A stretch of DNA of 64,000 bases from Cercospora beticola. Lineage: Eukaryota > Ascomycota > Dothideomycetes > Mycosphaerellales > Mycosphaerellaceae. The DNA lies in assembly GCF_033473495.1 (NCBI RefSeq), contig NC_088935.1, positions 4,464,001-4,528,000 on the forward strand, in the 5' to 3' direction. The translations under genes were made by a program, and so were the position numbers. Positions 1 to 11,062 of the stretch are shown here, piece by piece; within the stretch, counting starts at the first letter, position 1; every line of letters starts with the position of its first letter. The notes beneath the pieces were generated by a model, which worked only from the letters and a program-made list of their open reading frames with translations, did no database searches and was not told where the DNA came from.

Positions 1-92
1 TGCACGCTCATCGATTGGCAGCATAATTGAGCTGTACCTATCACAACATCGCTACGTATCAATTCGCGCTGCTCGCCTTTGTCTGTGAAGCC

Positions 93-1003
93 TCATGAAC
101 CCTCCGCATGGTCCGTGGAAATGGTAACCTCTTTCCACTCGTCAAGAAGTTGGATAGTCTCCTCACACTTGGCTCTGATGACACTATACGCATCACTCCC
201 CAAAGCGAGTCGAGGAGGAATAGCTCTCCCATCACGTTTCTCAAGCACATCAGCAATCGCAGAGCACCCCAATTCAATATTCCCAAGTTGCGTATTATCC
301 TTCTCCTCCAAAGCCTTCCTTACCTGTCCGACCAAAGTATCATCATAATCCTGAATCCTATTCTCAGTAAACTGCCTCGCACCCGGATTCAAAAATCCCG
401 TCCTAAAATACCCTGGCTCGATAGAAATCACATCGATTCCCAAAGGTTCAACTTCTGCTCTCAAGGATTCCGTGAGACCGGCAATGGCCCATTTGACGCC
501 CCCGTAAATGCTTGCGCCTGGAACTCCGCGCCAGGAACCGATGGAGCCGAAGTGTGCGATTGTACCGGATTTTTGGGCGCGCATGTAGGGGAGGACTGCG
601 CGGGTGAGGTTTAGGACTCCGAAGACGTTGACGTTGAAGGATTGGAGGGTTTCGGAGGGGGAGGCTTCTTCGAGGGCGCCTTCGAGGATGAAGCCGGCGG
701 CGTTGATTAGGATGTCGAATTTGCCATAGTGTTTGTGGGCTGAGGCGATGATGGTGTGGAGTTCGGAGAGGGGTTGGGTTACGTCTAGGTCAACTGTTGT
801 GGGGTGTCAGAGAGATGGAATTGCAGGTCTGGTTTGGAGGGATTCTACTTACGTGTTACAGCGCCTTTTTCTTTGAGGTCTGATATTTTGGTGCTGTCCC
901 GAGCGGTTGCGATAACCTTGTGGCCGCGTTTGAGAGCTTCAAGTGCTATGCCTTTGCCAAAGCCGCTCGATGCAGCGCTGACCAAGTATACGAGTGGTGC
1001 CAT
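93..1003 (-). CDS. Short-chain dehydrogenase/reductase (SDR)
   Basis: Two exons on the reverse strand, 1003..853 and 793..93; the intron 852..794 has a GTAAGT donor and a CAG acceptor. They encode 283 aa, a normal classical-SDR length. The nucleotide-binding segment near residues 8-16 reads V-S-A-A-S-S-G-F-G, so the usual TGxxxGxG appears as SAxxxGxG. The later INAAG, the serine in the GSIGS region and the Y-G-G-V-K (YxxxK) catalytic pair are intact, so an active NAD(P)-dependent oxidoreductase is likely. It resembles the many fungal cytosolic SDRs of unknown substrate. Start is the ATG just before the Rossmann strand. No signal peptide or membrane segment. The next gene, TRM5, lies on the same strand and is functionally unrelated. 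Substrate cannot be inferred. Confidence 0.85.
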
Positions 1004-1574
1004 TCTGATGAGCGCCTATTCAGCAGTCGATTCGATGTGGTGTGCTGGGGTAGTTGGAGAAGGCGAGAGCGATCTGGGTTGGGCGCGGGTCAGATTCAAG
1101 TAGACCTTTCCTGGAGAGCACGCCGGAAGGAACAGCAAGAGCAGTCGTGATCATGGAGCACTAAAAGATGCTAAGGCCGAGCTGATACCTTTAGTGTGAC
1201 ATGTCGATCTATGGAGGAACCCCTCTCTCTGCGTTCTAGGCCGGCTGTGCTGCACAAAGCAAAGAGGGTGCAAGAGAAATGCCAGAGTATTCCTCGCCAA
1301 GTGCTGCACCGACCTGTTGATCTCTCACAGCCCTAGTGTGCTAGGATTTCCGTAGGAAGCTTGCAATGGCTTAGAAGCTACAGCAGCTGCGATAGGCGAG
1401 AAGGTGGCATTCGGTTCCGAAAGCTGGGATGCGAATGGCTGTCAAGTGCCAAGATGTCGAGCTCATGAGCTGGCATCTAGCTCTCGAAACGCAACTTCCT
1501 CTGGTAGCCGAAAGCTCGCACAACTGCTCATGTCAGCATCGTACGGTTACGTCAAGAACAAACTGGTGATCAAC
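1004..1574. other. Intergenic, SDR promoter side / TRM5 3' side
   Basis: No reading frame with family similarity. It holds the upstream region of the reverse-strand SDR gene and the 3' end of TRM5. An open frame at 1404..2060 on the plus strand is antisense to TRM5 and not believed. Confidence 0.5.
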
Positions 1575-2927
1575 TTACAACATCCGCTTTTTAGGTGCCA
1601 CATCTCGAACGTCGTAGATCTGGACATCGCCATCTTCGATTTTGCCGGGCCTAAGAGTCGTCTCCAACTGTCGAGAGATCTCTGCTGCGATCTCAAGACC
1701 TTCCTTCACGTTGTCATCACTCTTCGTGCTGAAGCAGTATACGTGAATCAAGGGCATGCGCAATTCTGCTCCCAGGAGCTGACGAAGTTCAGGGGTGTAC
1801 ACTCCAATGAAGCTCGGCAAAAAGGTGATTGCTGTAGCTGGAAGGTTCATCACGAAATGCTGAAACGTTCGTGGCTGGTGAAGTGTTTTCAACACTTCTG
1901 GTTTGGCATCCGGCTCTTTTCTCGATGGTCGCTTCGTCACATGCACGGTGTGCTCCGCTTTGGCGAGCTCTTGAACAGCGCGACGAATGAACGTTCTTCC
2001 GTCTTCGTTGAATGGCTGTACATAATCTTGAACTCGGTTGCGAGATATGGCATCCCGTAGACATTCATAGCTGTCCGGGTTTAGATCATTGGCCCACATG
2101 AAGATGTGCTTCTTGCCTGCGGGTACGGCAAATGGTCCAATGCCAGCCATGACATCGCATACTGCTTCACCTTCATTGAATATCGATACCAAGCGACGGT
2201 GTTCAGTGTTGAGTCGGCTGTTCCAATAAACTTTGCTATAGTCGAATTTGAAGGTGCAATTTTCCTCGGAAATCGTAACGTTCATGTCGTCCGGTCCGGC
2301 GAGAACTTCGTACTGGAACGTTCTGTATTCGCTTTCCTCACCCACATCATCGATTTTATTAATCACAGTACGCACTCCGGCGTTTTTGTCCATCAGGATC
2401 TCCGCGATGAGGTGTTTGTACTTGAGATATTCGTCGCGCAGATTCAAGTGAGCAACATGCCCGACTTGCGAGAATCCGGACGGTATCTCTCCCTGTTCAT
2501 CCTCAGGGAGTATTGCAGAAATGATGTCGTGATACGTCCAGTACGAGTAGTCCAACTTGAGCTGGAATGGTATGACACTGATCAAACCCTGGCTCGCAAG
2601 TTCCGCCACTGTCGAAGAATGCGGTCCTGTGCTCTTGGGATGTGCTGCAGCATATTGAGGGTCGATACCTGTGGTCGTCTCAGGTCTCAGCAAGACGCAC
2701 TTCTTGCCGCTCTGTGCTCGAGATGGATCCGGGTCAGGATGTACGCTCCCCAAGCGCTCTTTGGCTAGAGCATCCTTGCTCTTCTCCAGAGCGGTTCTCA
2801 CGCTGAAAATGTTCTTGTTCTCGAAAACTCGAGCGGCTTTGAGGTCGACATTGCGCTGGAAGGCTGATCGATCCAAGGTTCGCATCAGTCTGTTGGCGGG
2901 CGGGCGCCACATGTCCTCGTCTGCCAT
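1575..2927 (-). CDS. TRM5: tRNA (guanine(37)-N(1))-methyltransferase Trm5
   Basis: Single exon, 450 aa, ATG at 2927. The protein transfers a methyl group from S-adenosylmethionine to N1 of G37 next to the anticodon, which prevents +1 frameshifting; the yeast enzyme acts in nucleus/cytosol and mitochondria. Recognisable Trm5/Met10 features are the N-terminal D1 region, the central segment with VGHVAHLNLRDEY, the Rossmann motif DVMAGIGPFAVPA that binds SAM, the acidic NDLNPDSYE loop, and the catalytic-site N-L-P motif within MNLPATAI. A lysine/arginine-rich insertion of about 20 residues precedes the NLP motif. It is head-to-head with the kinesin gene, 611 bp apart. There is no clear mitochondrial presequence at this start. 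Confidence 0.95.
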   Translation of the reverse strand: MADEDMWRPPANRLMRTLDRSAFQRNVDLKAARVFENKNIFSVRTALEKSKDALAKERLGSVHPDPDPSRAQSGKKCVLLRPETTTGIDPQYAAAHPKSTGPHSSTVAELASQGLISVIPFQLKLDYSYWTYHDIISAILPEDEQGEIPSGFSQVGHVAHLNLRDEYLKYKHLIAEILMDKNAGVRTVINKIDDVGEESEYRTFQYEVLAGPDDMNVTISEENCTFKFDYSKVYWNSRLNTEHRRLVSIFNEGEAVCDVMAGIGPFAVPAGKKHIFMWANDLNPDSYECLRDAISRNRVQDYVQPFNEDGRTFIRRAVQELAKAEHTVHVTKRPSRKEPDAKPEVLKTLHQPRTFQHFVMNLPATAITFLPSFIGVYTPELRQLLGAELRMPLIHVYCFSTKSDDNVKEGLEIAAEISRQLETTLRPGKIEDGDVQIYDVRDVAPKKRML

Positions 2928-3538
2928 GGGGATGATGAGCGGATGTCAGTGATGTTGTTCCGAGTCAGAATGGTGTTCCTCCAGAACTTATTTAGGGTTT
3001 CATTAGCCCGCTCTCGCGACGCCATATGGGGATGCCGGGGAAGGACGGTATCCAGCCGACCACCTCATTGTGTTGTGTGCTAGTCGCCGGCTCCTTGCAT
3101 ACCGGTCTCGCTTGTACACTGGAGGAGAATGTGGCATATGCATTGATCTGTGATAAAGGTCAGTTGTATCGCAGCATGATTTCTGTTGAAATCGAGACCA
3201 ACCACTCGTCAAGCGGACGGCTGCTTACCGCTGCCGCTAAACGTGCACTGCTTCTCGCCCGAATGACATGGGTGTCGGTTGGGATCTGCATGTGCCTGGC
3301 AGTCCGTGCTGTGGCACTTCGACATTTCACTTGCATGTCGACGCGCCAGCTGTGTCAACAACCCACACTCGGCCACATCTAAGCACACCGCACCGACGCA
3401 GCGGAGTTCTGCAAACGACGACGACGACGACCGACGCGATCGAGCACGCGGCCATCGAGCACCGGCAACGCATGCTCGCGGCCGCAGCAGAGGGGACATG
3501 AGTTCGCGCCGCAGTGATCTACGGCCACGCTCAGCACG
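2928..3538. other. Divergent intergenic TRM5 / kinesin-3
   Basis: Shared upstream region of two divergent genes. The last ~150 bp before the kinesin start is GC- and CG-rich with a GAC/ACG microsatellite. No convincing extra gene. Confidence 0.5.
3415..3431. repeat. (ACG)n microsatellite in kinesin leader
   Basis: Five to six uninterrupted ACG/GAC units lie about 110 bp upstream of the kinesin ATG, probably in its 5' untranslated leader. Confidence 0.7.
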
Positions 3539-6500
3539 ATGGCCTCTGCCAATGGAGCGGGCGGTGGCGGCGGTGGAAACATAAAGGTCGTGGTGCGTGT
3601 GCGGCCTTTCAACTCGCGCGAGACGGGCCGCAACGCAAAATGTATCGTGTCGATGAAGGACAAGCAGACTGTGCTCTCCCCACCGCCGCCCGATGGCAAG
3701 AATAAGGCGGGAAAGGCTGCGCTCGAGGGCAACAAGACGTTTGCCTTCGACAAGTCATACTGGTCCTTCAATCGCAGCGACGACAATTTTGCCGGACAGG
3801 AGGATGTCTTCAACGACTTGGGCAAGCCATTGCTACAGAATGCCTTCCAAGGCTACAACAACTGCATTTTTGCCTATGGGCAGACGGGTTCTGGCAAGAG
3901 TTACAGTATGATGGGCTATGGCGAGGAGGAGGGTGTGATTCCACGCATTTGTAGGGAGATGTTCGAGACCATCAATGGAATTCAGACGAATGATGCAAAC
4001 ACCACATGCACCGTCGAGGTCTCGTACCTCGAGATCTACAACGAGCGAGTTCGCGACCTGCTCAACCCGAGCAATAAAGGCAACCTAAAGGTCCGAGAGC
4101 ATCCCTCTACAGGTCCATACGTGGAGGACCTTGCGAAGCTTGTGGTCCGTAGCTTCGTGGAGATTGAGCACCTCATGGACGAAGGAAACAAGGCACGAAC
4201 AGTCGCTGCGACGAACATGAATGAAACATCCTCGCGATCGCACGCCGTCTTCACTTTGACATTGACACAAAAGCGCCACGATGTGGAAACGAACATGGAG
4301 TCGGAGAAGGTAGCCAAAATCAGTCTTGTCGATCTGGCAGGATCAGAGCGAGCGACAAGCACGGGAGCGACCGGTGCAAGATTGAAAGAGGGTGCTGAAA
4401 TCAATCGTTCGCTGTCTACGCTGGGTCGAGTCATAGCAGCATTGGCAGATATGAGCTCAAGCACCAAAGCCAAGGCAAAAGGCATGCAGGTACCATATCG
4501 AGACTCTGTCTTGACTTGGCTGTTGAAAGACAGTCTGGGCGGCAACAGTCTCACTGCCATGATCGCCGCCATTTCTCCAGCCGACATTAACTTCGAAGAG
4601 ACACTGTCAACTCTTCGCTATGCCGACAGTGCTAAGCGAATCAAGAACCACGCGGTTGTCAACGAAGATCCGAATGCCCGCATGATCCGTGAGCTCAAGG
4701 AGGAGCTGGCACAGCTGCGGTCAAAATTGACCAGCGGAGGGACGGTCGCTGAGGAGCAATACAGCGCCGACACGCCATTGGAGAAACAGATTGTCAGCTT
4801 CACGCAAGCCGATGGTACTGTGAAGAAAGTCTCCAAAGCTGAAATTCAAGAACAGTTGTCGCAATCGGAGAAGCTCTATCTCGATCTCAATCAAACATGG
4901 GAAGAGAAGCTCACCAAGACGGAGCAGATCCACAAAGAGCGCGAAGCTGCTTTGGAAGAGCTGGGCATCAGCATCGAGAAGGGCTTTGTGGGAGTGAGCA
5001 CGCCCAAGAAGATGCCTCACTTGGTGAATCTGAGTGATGACCCACTGTTGGCTGAATGTCTCGTCTACAATCTGAAGCCCGGAACCACTACTGTTGGAAA
5101 CGTGGACACGAACCCTGCGCCTGCTGAAGATGGCGACACCTCGAATTCGACGACGGTCGACATCCGCCTGAATGGATCAAAGATTCTTCATGAACACTGC
5201 ACTTTCGAGAATGTGGACGGTGCTGTCACTGTGGTACCCAAGGAAGGCGCCTCAGTGATGGTCAATGGCATCCGAATCGATGCACCAAAGAGACTGCGAT
5301 CGGGCGACCGTCTCATTCTCGGAGATTTCCTCATTTTCAGATTTAGCTCGCCCCTTGAAGCCAAAGAAGAACGAGCAGAGCAGGGCAGCCTGCTGAAATA
5401 CTCAATCACAGCTGATCAGATCGATTCGCCCTCACCACGCCTGCCTGGCCATGAAAGGACCTCAAGTTCAATGAGCCGCATATGGTCAGACGATGAAGGA
5501 GATTCTCGAAGTCCTGGCAACAGATCTCCGGCGCCATATCGTCTACATGGTCGGGATCACGATTGGGCGTATGCACGGCGCGAAGCCATTGCTTCAACGC
5601 TGGGGCCAGATCAGAAGATATCAGACCTTACAGACGATCAGCTTGATGTTCTGTTCGATGATTTGCAGCGCGCACGTGCAGTACGAAAGGGGAGGCCAGA
5701 ATCTAAGCTATTCGATAATTACGGAGGTGACACCGATACTGAATCAGTGTCTTCACATCCAGTGCGGGACAAATATCTGAGCAACGGCACACTGGACAAT
5801 TTTTCGCTAGACACGGCTCTGACCCTTCCCTCAACACCGCGGCACAGTGAAGACGAAGACCAGCTGAGGCATACCAAAGACGAATTGCGGGAGCAGCTCG
5901 ATAAGCAGAAAGAAGAGTACGAGAGTAAACTACAAACCGCAGGAGAGGGTAGTGCTGAAATTGAAGAGCTTCGGACTGAAAAGGCGAAAATGGAAGCCTC
6001 ACTCGAAGAGATGAAAGAGCAGATGCAGAAGCAGCTGGCTGAGCAGAAGAAAGAATTTGATCGCCAACTACGCGAGCTCCGAATACCGCGCAAGCCGAGA
6101 AGGAAAAGTCAACACCAAGGTCTGAGCGAAAGAGAGGTTTGGCTGGCCAGATATGTGCTGAACCACTGGAAGCGCCATCGATACGTAGCCATGGCCGCCG
6201 GTGTTCTCAGGAACGCTTCGCTACTGAAGGAGGCCCAGATTATGAGCCAGCAGATTGGGCGAAGTGTGGTGTTTCAATTTACCATTGTGGACATTGGGCA
6301 CACTCTCGGCTCGTCATATGACCTTGTGTTGAATGGCATCACCACGGAAGAAAGCAATGATCCCGAGCTGGAAGTCGCACTTAAGCCATGCTTGGCCATC
6401 AGGGTCATCGACTTTCACAGCAACGTTATACGGCTTTGGTCGATAGAAAAGCTACACCGCCGGGTACAGACAATGCGACAGATGCTGCAGTTCCTCGATC

Positions 6501-8455
6501 GCCCCGAATACACGCAGCATTTCAATCTCAGCAACCCATTCGACGAGGACTGTATGCCAGACTACACGAGGATCGGAGATGCTGACATCCCACTTGCGGC
6601 GGTGTTCGAGTGTCGCGTGCAAGACTTCACCTTGGACGTCTACTCGCCATATACTTGCTCCATCGTGGGGGTGATACATCTTTCTCTCGAGCCAAGCTCG
6701 GCGGAAGCTCCCGGCAGCGTTCTCAAATTCAACGTGGTTATGCACGAGCTCTTGGGCTTCGCGGAGAGGGAGGGAACGAATGTTCATGCACAATTATTCG
6801 TGCCTGGTGTCTCAGAAGAGGGCGGCGCAACCACGACCGCCCTTATCAGCGGTTTTGGAGAAGGCCCCGCACGATTTGACAGTGTGCATAGCATGAGTCT
6901 GCCACTGTCAGCCCCCCAGGACGCAAGCCTCAGAGTGAGCATATTCGCACAAGTCACCAGCATGCACATGGACAAGCTCCTTAGTTGGGACGACATGCGT
7001 GATGCATCCATCTCAGCGAACATCAAGCCTAGGATGAAAAGGCAACACTCGCGACTGCCCGAGCACGAGTATTACAGCGATGAGAGACACGATGTTTTCG
7101 CGAGGGTGCAAATACTGGAGATCAACGAAGAGGGTGAATATCAACCTGTGGAAGTTGTGCAGAATGACACATCAGATCAAGGGGCATATCAACTCCATCA
7201 GGGCATCCAAAGACGTATCGTGCTTCATTTGCAGCACAATTCGGGCAACAGTCTTCCATGGAAAGACGTCGACCGTATGAAAGTTGGCAAAGTGCGCCTA
7301 TTGGACAGCACTGGCAAGGTCACCGACGAGGATAGTAGCCAGCCGGATGTGCCGCTAATAGCGGTCTCGCCGCCGATCATTCGCAAGGATTCTGACGGCA
7401 CAACTGATGTGAAGTTGACGGTGCAATGGGACTCGAGCGCGCACAATTCTGCATTGTTGGATCGACCTACACTGGATAAGTATCGTGTGCAACTCACACT
7501 ACGTTTCGAGGTGCACTCGCCAAGAGTTACACATCCCATGGGTTTTGGCTTCGACATCGCGATGCAGACCCGGCCTCGTAATTGGTATCGTCAAAACTCT
7601 CTCCTTGGGCAGTTGTTTCACAATCAACGTGTTGTCCATTCGACCGCGGCGACGTACGCAGTGACATTGAAGCCAAGCCAAGCGAAGAGGGCTGGCGATT
7701 TGTGGCGAATGGATACCACCGGTGACTACATATCAGGACAAGAAGGTCTTTCTAGCTGGGCACCACGAGGCGTCTCCCTTATCCGAGACTGGATGAATCT
7801 GAACAAGCGGCGCTTCCGAACTGCTGAGATCGAGGCTGCGCGTGGTGCTCTTGGCCCCAGCGCGTTACTACCACCCGAGGGAACGCGCGACAACAATAAC
7901 AGCGAGATGACCGAACAGCAGAAGGAGCTCGTGCAAAGGTTCTTGGACGTTTGGGACACTGGCCCATCTGTCAGTGAGATCTTGCTCCTTGACTGCAACA
8001 CTGACTCTCCGGCCAACGGTGCTGCATTTACGAGCGCAACTGCCAATGGCGAAGACGACATGCCCCTGGCGGCTACAGTGGAAACGCAACTGAAGTCGCC
8101 GAAGGTATTGAAATCCGGCTGGCTTCTGTGCCCTGACAACTCAGGCAGGCGGTGGGAGAAGACTTTCGTGGAGCTCAGACGTCCATTCCTACACCTGTAC
8201 GATGGCAAAGCTGGTGACGAGGTCAACGCCGTCAACCTCACCAATTCACGAATTGACGCCGAGCCCGAAATTGCAGCATTATTGCAAAGACCGAATGTAC
8301 GCATGGAAGTGTGGGCTGTGTACACCACCAATCGAGCATACCTATTCGCATGCCGCAACGACAAAGAACGTGGTGAATGGATCTGGGCGCTAGACCGCAG
8401 CTATGTCGCCAACGGAAGTGGGGGCAGAACGCCCGAAGAGTGGGATCTGGAGTAA
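3539..8455 (+). CDS. uncA: Kinesin-3 motor, UNC-104/KIF1A type
   Basis: Single exon of 1638 aa. Plus-end-directed microtubule motor that in filamentous fungi carries early endosomes and vesicles. In order: a Gly-rich start, a motor domain at about 15-385 with P-loop GQTGSGKS (114-121), switch I with NETSSRSH (~228-236) and switch II DLAGSER (~265-271); a neck and coiled coil; an FHA domain at about 515-605; a further coiled coil (~770-860) followed by a basic patch; KIF1B-like and DUF3694-like regions (roughly 900-1350); and a C-terminal PH domain (~1521-1628) that binds phosphoinositide cargo membranes. The architecture and length match fungal UncA/Kin3. The ATG is the only in-frame one before the motor. 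A single exon for so long a gene is notable. The symbol follows Aspergillus usage. Confidence 0.96.
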   Translation: MASANGAGGGGGGNIKVVVRVRPFNSRETGRNAKCIVSMKDKQTVLSPPPPDGKNKAGKAALEGNKTFAFDKSYWSFNRSDDNFAGQEDVFNDLGKPLLQNAFQGYNNCIFAYGQTGSGKSYSMMGYGEEEGVIPRICREMFETINGIQTNDANTTCTVEVSYLEIYNERVRDLLNPSNKGNLKVREHPSTGPYVEDLAKLVVRSFVEIEHLMDEGNKARTVAATNMNETSSRSHAVFTLTLTQKRHDVETNMESEKVAKISLVDLAGSERATSTGATGARLKEGAEINRSLSTLGRVIAALADMSSSTKAKAKGMQVPYRDSVLTWLLKDSLGGNSLTAMIAAISPADINFEETLSTLRYADSAKRIKNHAVVNEDPNARMIRELKEELAQLRSKLTSGGTVAEEQYSADTPLEKQIVSFTQADGTVKKVSKAEIQEQLSQSEKLYLDLNQTWEEKLTKTEQIHKEREAALEELGISIEKGFVGVSTPKKMPHLVNLSDDPLLAECLVYNLKPGTTTVGNVDTNPAPAEDGDTSNSTTVDIRLNGSKILHEHCTFENVDGAVTVVPKEGASVMVNGIRIDAPKRLRSGDRLILGDFLIFRFSSPLEAKEERAEQGSLLKYSITADQIDSPSPRLPGHERTSSSMSRIWSDDEGDSRSPGNRSPAPYRLHGRDHDWAYARREAIASTLGPDQKISDLTDDQLDVLFDDLQRARAVRKGRPESKLFDNYGGDTDTESVSSHPVRDKYLSNGTLDNFSLDTALTLPSTPRHSEDEDQLRHTKDELREQLDKQKEEYESKLQTAGEGSAEIEELRTEKAKMEASLEEMKEQMQKQLAEQKKEFDRQLRELRIPRKPRRKSQHQGLSEREVWLARYVLNHWKRHRYVAMAAGVLRNASLLKEAQIMSQQIGRSVVFQFTIVDIGHTLGSSYDLVLNGITTEESNDPELEVALKPCLAIRVIDFHSNVIRLWSIEKLHRRVQTMRQMLQFLDRPEYTQHFNLSNPFDEDCMPDYTRIGDADIPLAAVFECRVQDFTLDVYSPYTCSIVGVIHLSLEPSSAEAPGSVLKFNVVMHELLGFAEREGTNVHAQLFVPGVSEEGGATTTALISGFGEGPARFDSVHSMSLPLSAPQDASLRVSIFAQVTSMHMDKLLSWDDMRDASISANIKPRMKRQHSRLPEHEYYSDERHDVFARVQILEINEEGEYQPVEVVQNDTSDQGAYQLHQGIQRRIVLHLQHNSGNSLPWKDVDRMKVGKVRLLDSTGKVTDEDSSQPDVPLIAVSPPIIRKDSDGTTDVKLTVQWDSSAHNSALLDRPTLDKYRVQLTLRFEVHSPRVTHPMGFGFDIAMQTRPRNWYRQNSLLGQLFHNQRVVHSTAATYAVTLKPSQAKRAGDLWRMDTTGDYISGQEGLSSWAPRGVSLIRDWMNLNKRRFRTAEIEAARGALGPSALLPPEGTRDNNNSEMTEQQKELVQRFLDVWDTGPSVSEILLLDCNTDSPANGAAFTSATANGEDDMPLAATVETQLKSPKVLKSGWLLCPDNSGRRWEKTFVELRRPFLHLYDGKAGDEVNAVNLTNSRIDAEPEIAALLQRPNVRMEVWAVYTTNRAYLFACRNDKERGEWIWALDRSYVANGSGGRTPEEWDLE

Positions 8456-8784
8456 AATGTGGACCGCACACACACAAAGTACGTTTCCTTGGTTATACTG
8501 TTCAGCAGGCGCTTGTTGTTCCTAAAGATACCCATCGCATATGGCTATGAGCCACGCGATAGTTTTTTCATTACATTTTTCCGTCCTTGCAGCACGAGGA
8601 TTTCTCTGAAGTAGCCAGTAGCTTTATGATGATTATGAAAGAAGAAGTTGTGATGAACGTCTCCGCCTTTTTTGCGCTTGGTGGCGCTACTGTATGACTT
8701 AGCCGAGTCGACTCGGCATCACAGATTTGCACCCTCGTGGACACGAGCTTTAGCAGTGGCGGGCAACTCAACACTAACTTCACC
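8456..8784. other. Intergenic after kinesin
   Basis: Kinesin 3' region and promoter of the acyltransferase gene. T/A-rich around 8570-8680; nothing else recognised. Confidence 0.5.
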
Positions 8785-10891
8785 ATGACTTCCTGGCTAC
8801 GACACTATGGCAATACGGACGAGTATCGATGGCGAAGAGAAGGCAATGTCTTCAAACGACCTCTTGGATTTGTCGAATTTAGCTTCGATTGCGATGGCAG
8901 GCTGTTCGAGGGCCGTGCCGATATGAATAGTCTGGTCAAGCTTGCGATCAAATCAAAACTGTCGACCGAGGATTTTCGTGAGAGAATACTTCTTGCTTGG
9001 ACACAATTGCGTGAGTCTGCACTCGGGTGAATCCATTCTGGGAGAATTCAACACGAGAGCTCGATCGAAGTGGAGTCGATGGCTCTGTCCAGACTGCAGT
9101 CTTTATGGCACAATTGAATGGCTACGCTCGTCGAAAGCCTCAATCTCCTCAACCGCTTCGAAATAATATGTTACGAGGCCGAGACTTTGAAACTTGGGGA
9201 ATATCTGCTCACTTCCATCACAGGTTGTCAACATGTTCTTCTCCAAGCTCGAACGATCAGAGAGAAAGATGGCTTAAATAATTTTGCACCCCAAGGTACA
9301 ATCACTCTTGCATTAACCTCGACTAGATGCTGACCAGCCCAGGACTCAGTTTCGCCGTCAACATCCACACCAGCGTCAGCAAAGCAGTAGAATCCGCAGG
9401 ACGACATTTGATTTTCCTAGAAGATCACTACGAGCACGTCAACCACAAAGACTTCTACATGCACTGTCAAAACACGAGCCGAGTTGTAGATCCTGAAGAT
9501 GCTTTAGCCAAAGTCTTCATCTTACCATCGACCCAAGAAGACGGAAACACCATTCTTCGGATCCAATTCGTCATAGCCCACGAGATCGCAGACGGAATTT
9601 CAATCAACGCCTGGACGAACAACTTTCTAAAATATCTCAACGAATCAACTGATCAACTGAAAACTCTGATCAAAACAACAATCAACCCAGAAGACATGCA
9701 AACCCGTTTACCTCTCCCACAAGAAGCCTTATACCCCAAAATCCCCGGCTCACTGGCACGACAGCGTTGGTTCTGGGCCATCACGAGAATCCTTCGACAT
9801 GTTCGCAAACCCCACGCAGCAGGTTTCGCGAACCCATTACGACGACAACAAAAGCGAACGCCGATTCCTTTGTCGCCAACTTATAGTGCTGTACTGGACT
9901 ACCGACGAACACTGCCGTTGAATACAATCCCGATGTATATTTCTGTTTCTGCTGAGAATACCGCGCGGTTGCAGCAGTTGTGTCGGGAAGCAAAAGCTAG
10001 TAAGTACAATTCCAAAACAACATCAAGGACAGCATAGCTGCGGTCTTCATATTATCGCGCAGACTCACTGATTTTCCTAGGCGTCGGAGCAGGAATCTAC
10101 GCCTTAGTCGCAGTCTGCATGATGGAATTATACGAGCAACGCGAACCCGACATCCCACTCAACGAACGCAAATGCTTCATTACAGGATTCCCATTAAATC
10201 CTCGCGCATTCTTCGGGTTTGAGAATAAACCAGACAGCATGATGTTGGCTTTCAGCGATGGGATTTCATTGCCATTCTTATCATCGCACCTTGACGTGAC
10301 GGGTCGACTACGTCTCCTAGCCAGGCAAGCACAACGTCAACTTTCTGCTTATCAGAAGAGAATTCGACCTGCGGGCGAGGATGGGAAGAGACAGTTCCTG
10401 ACGAGTCGTGGTGCGGGATTGGTGTTGGCGAACCAGTAAGTGTGACGTTAATGCTTCGATATGTGAAGCAGCCAATTGACCAGGGCTAACTCTGGAATAG
10501 ATATCTATACGGCATTGAGCGCGCCGACTCATTCTTCCCCGAGGCTCCCACGACCAATGTCCAAGGCGCATACCCAGCCCGACAGAATGCAACACAGCAG
10601 ACATGCGGCGTGTCATCTGTCGGCAGACGCGATCTTCAAATCAGCAACGGGGCGTACAATGTCGCCCAAGCAGAGAAGGATTTCGTCGCGGATTTCCAAG
10701 ACCTTACCGCGAGTGTTCGTGCACGGGAGGGAGAGTTTCTCGTCGGTATTGCGGGGACCAGTTCGGGGTTGGGAAGCTGTCCTTCTGTCGACATATCTTC
10801 GCTGGACCCAGAGTTGCTGGACGATTTCAAGAGCAGGTTCGAGAACATACTGGCGGATGTGGTGATCAATGAGGAGCGATCGAGACTATAG
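8785..10891 (+). CDS. HxxxDG acyltransferase (condensation/BAHD-like superfamily)
   Basis: Five-exon model: 8785..9010, 9224..9295, 9343..9999, 10081..10435, 10501..10891, giving 566 aa. All introns are GT...AG and the frame closes exactly. The first intron (213 bp) is long for this window and is the least certain junction. The product has the superfamily motif H-E-I-A-D-G (H179, D183), where the His is the general base that passes an acyl group from CoA or a carrier protein to an alcohol or amine. The overall pattern (N-terminal RPLG segment, LAW-x-QLR helix, FLEDHYE helix) resembles fungal Tri3-type O-acyltransferases and other orphan HxxxD acyltransferases. A classical DFGWG motif is not obvious. 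No neighbouring polyketide, NRPS or terpene gene supports a cluster. The substrate is unknown. An upstream GTG-initiated extension was discarded in favour of the ATG at 8785. Confidence 0.75.
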
Positions 10892-11062
10892 GCCCGTTTC
10901 CTGGAGTTTACGCCAGTAGCGGCGTGCTATGCCAGCCTATTAAGTGAGGAACAATCATTAGTAATGCGAATGAAAGCCTCTTATCCTCGTGTTGCTCGTG
11001 AACGATGTCGTCTAACTTCTATGTCGCCGCGCTGTGGAGCTGCTGTGTCTCGCGATCCGTCC

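Noticed and set aside
1404..2060. 218-codon plus-strand open frame
   Set aside because: It runs antisense to the TRM5 3' half, has no recognisable domain, and is a shadow of the real frame.
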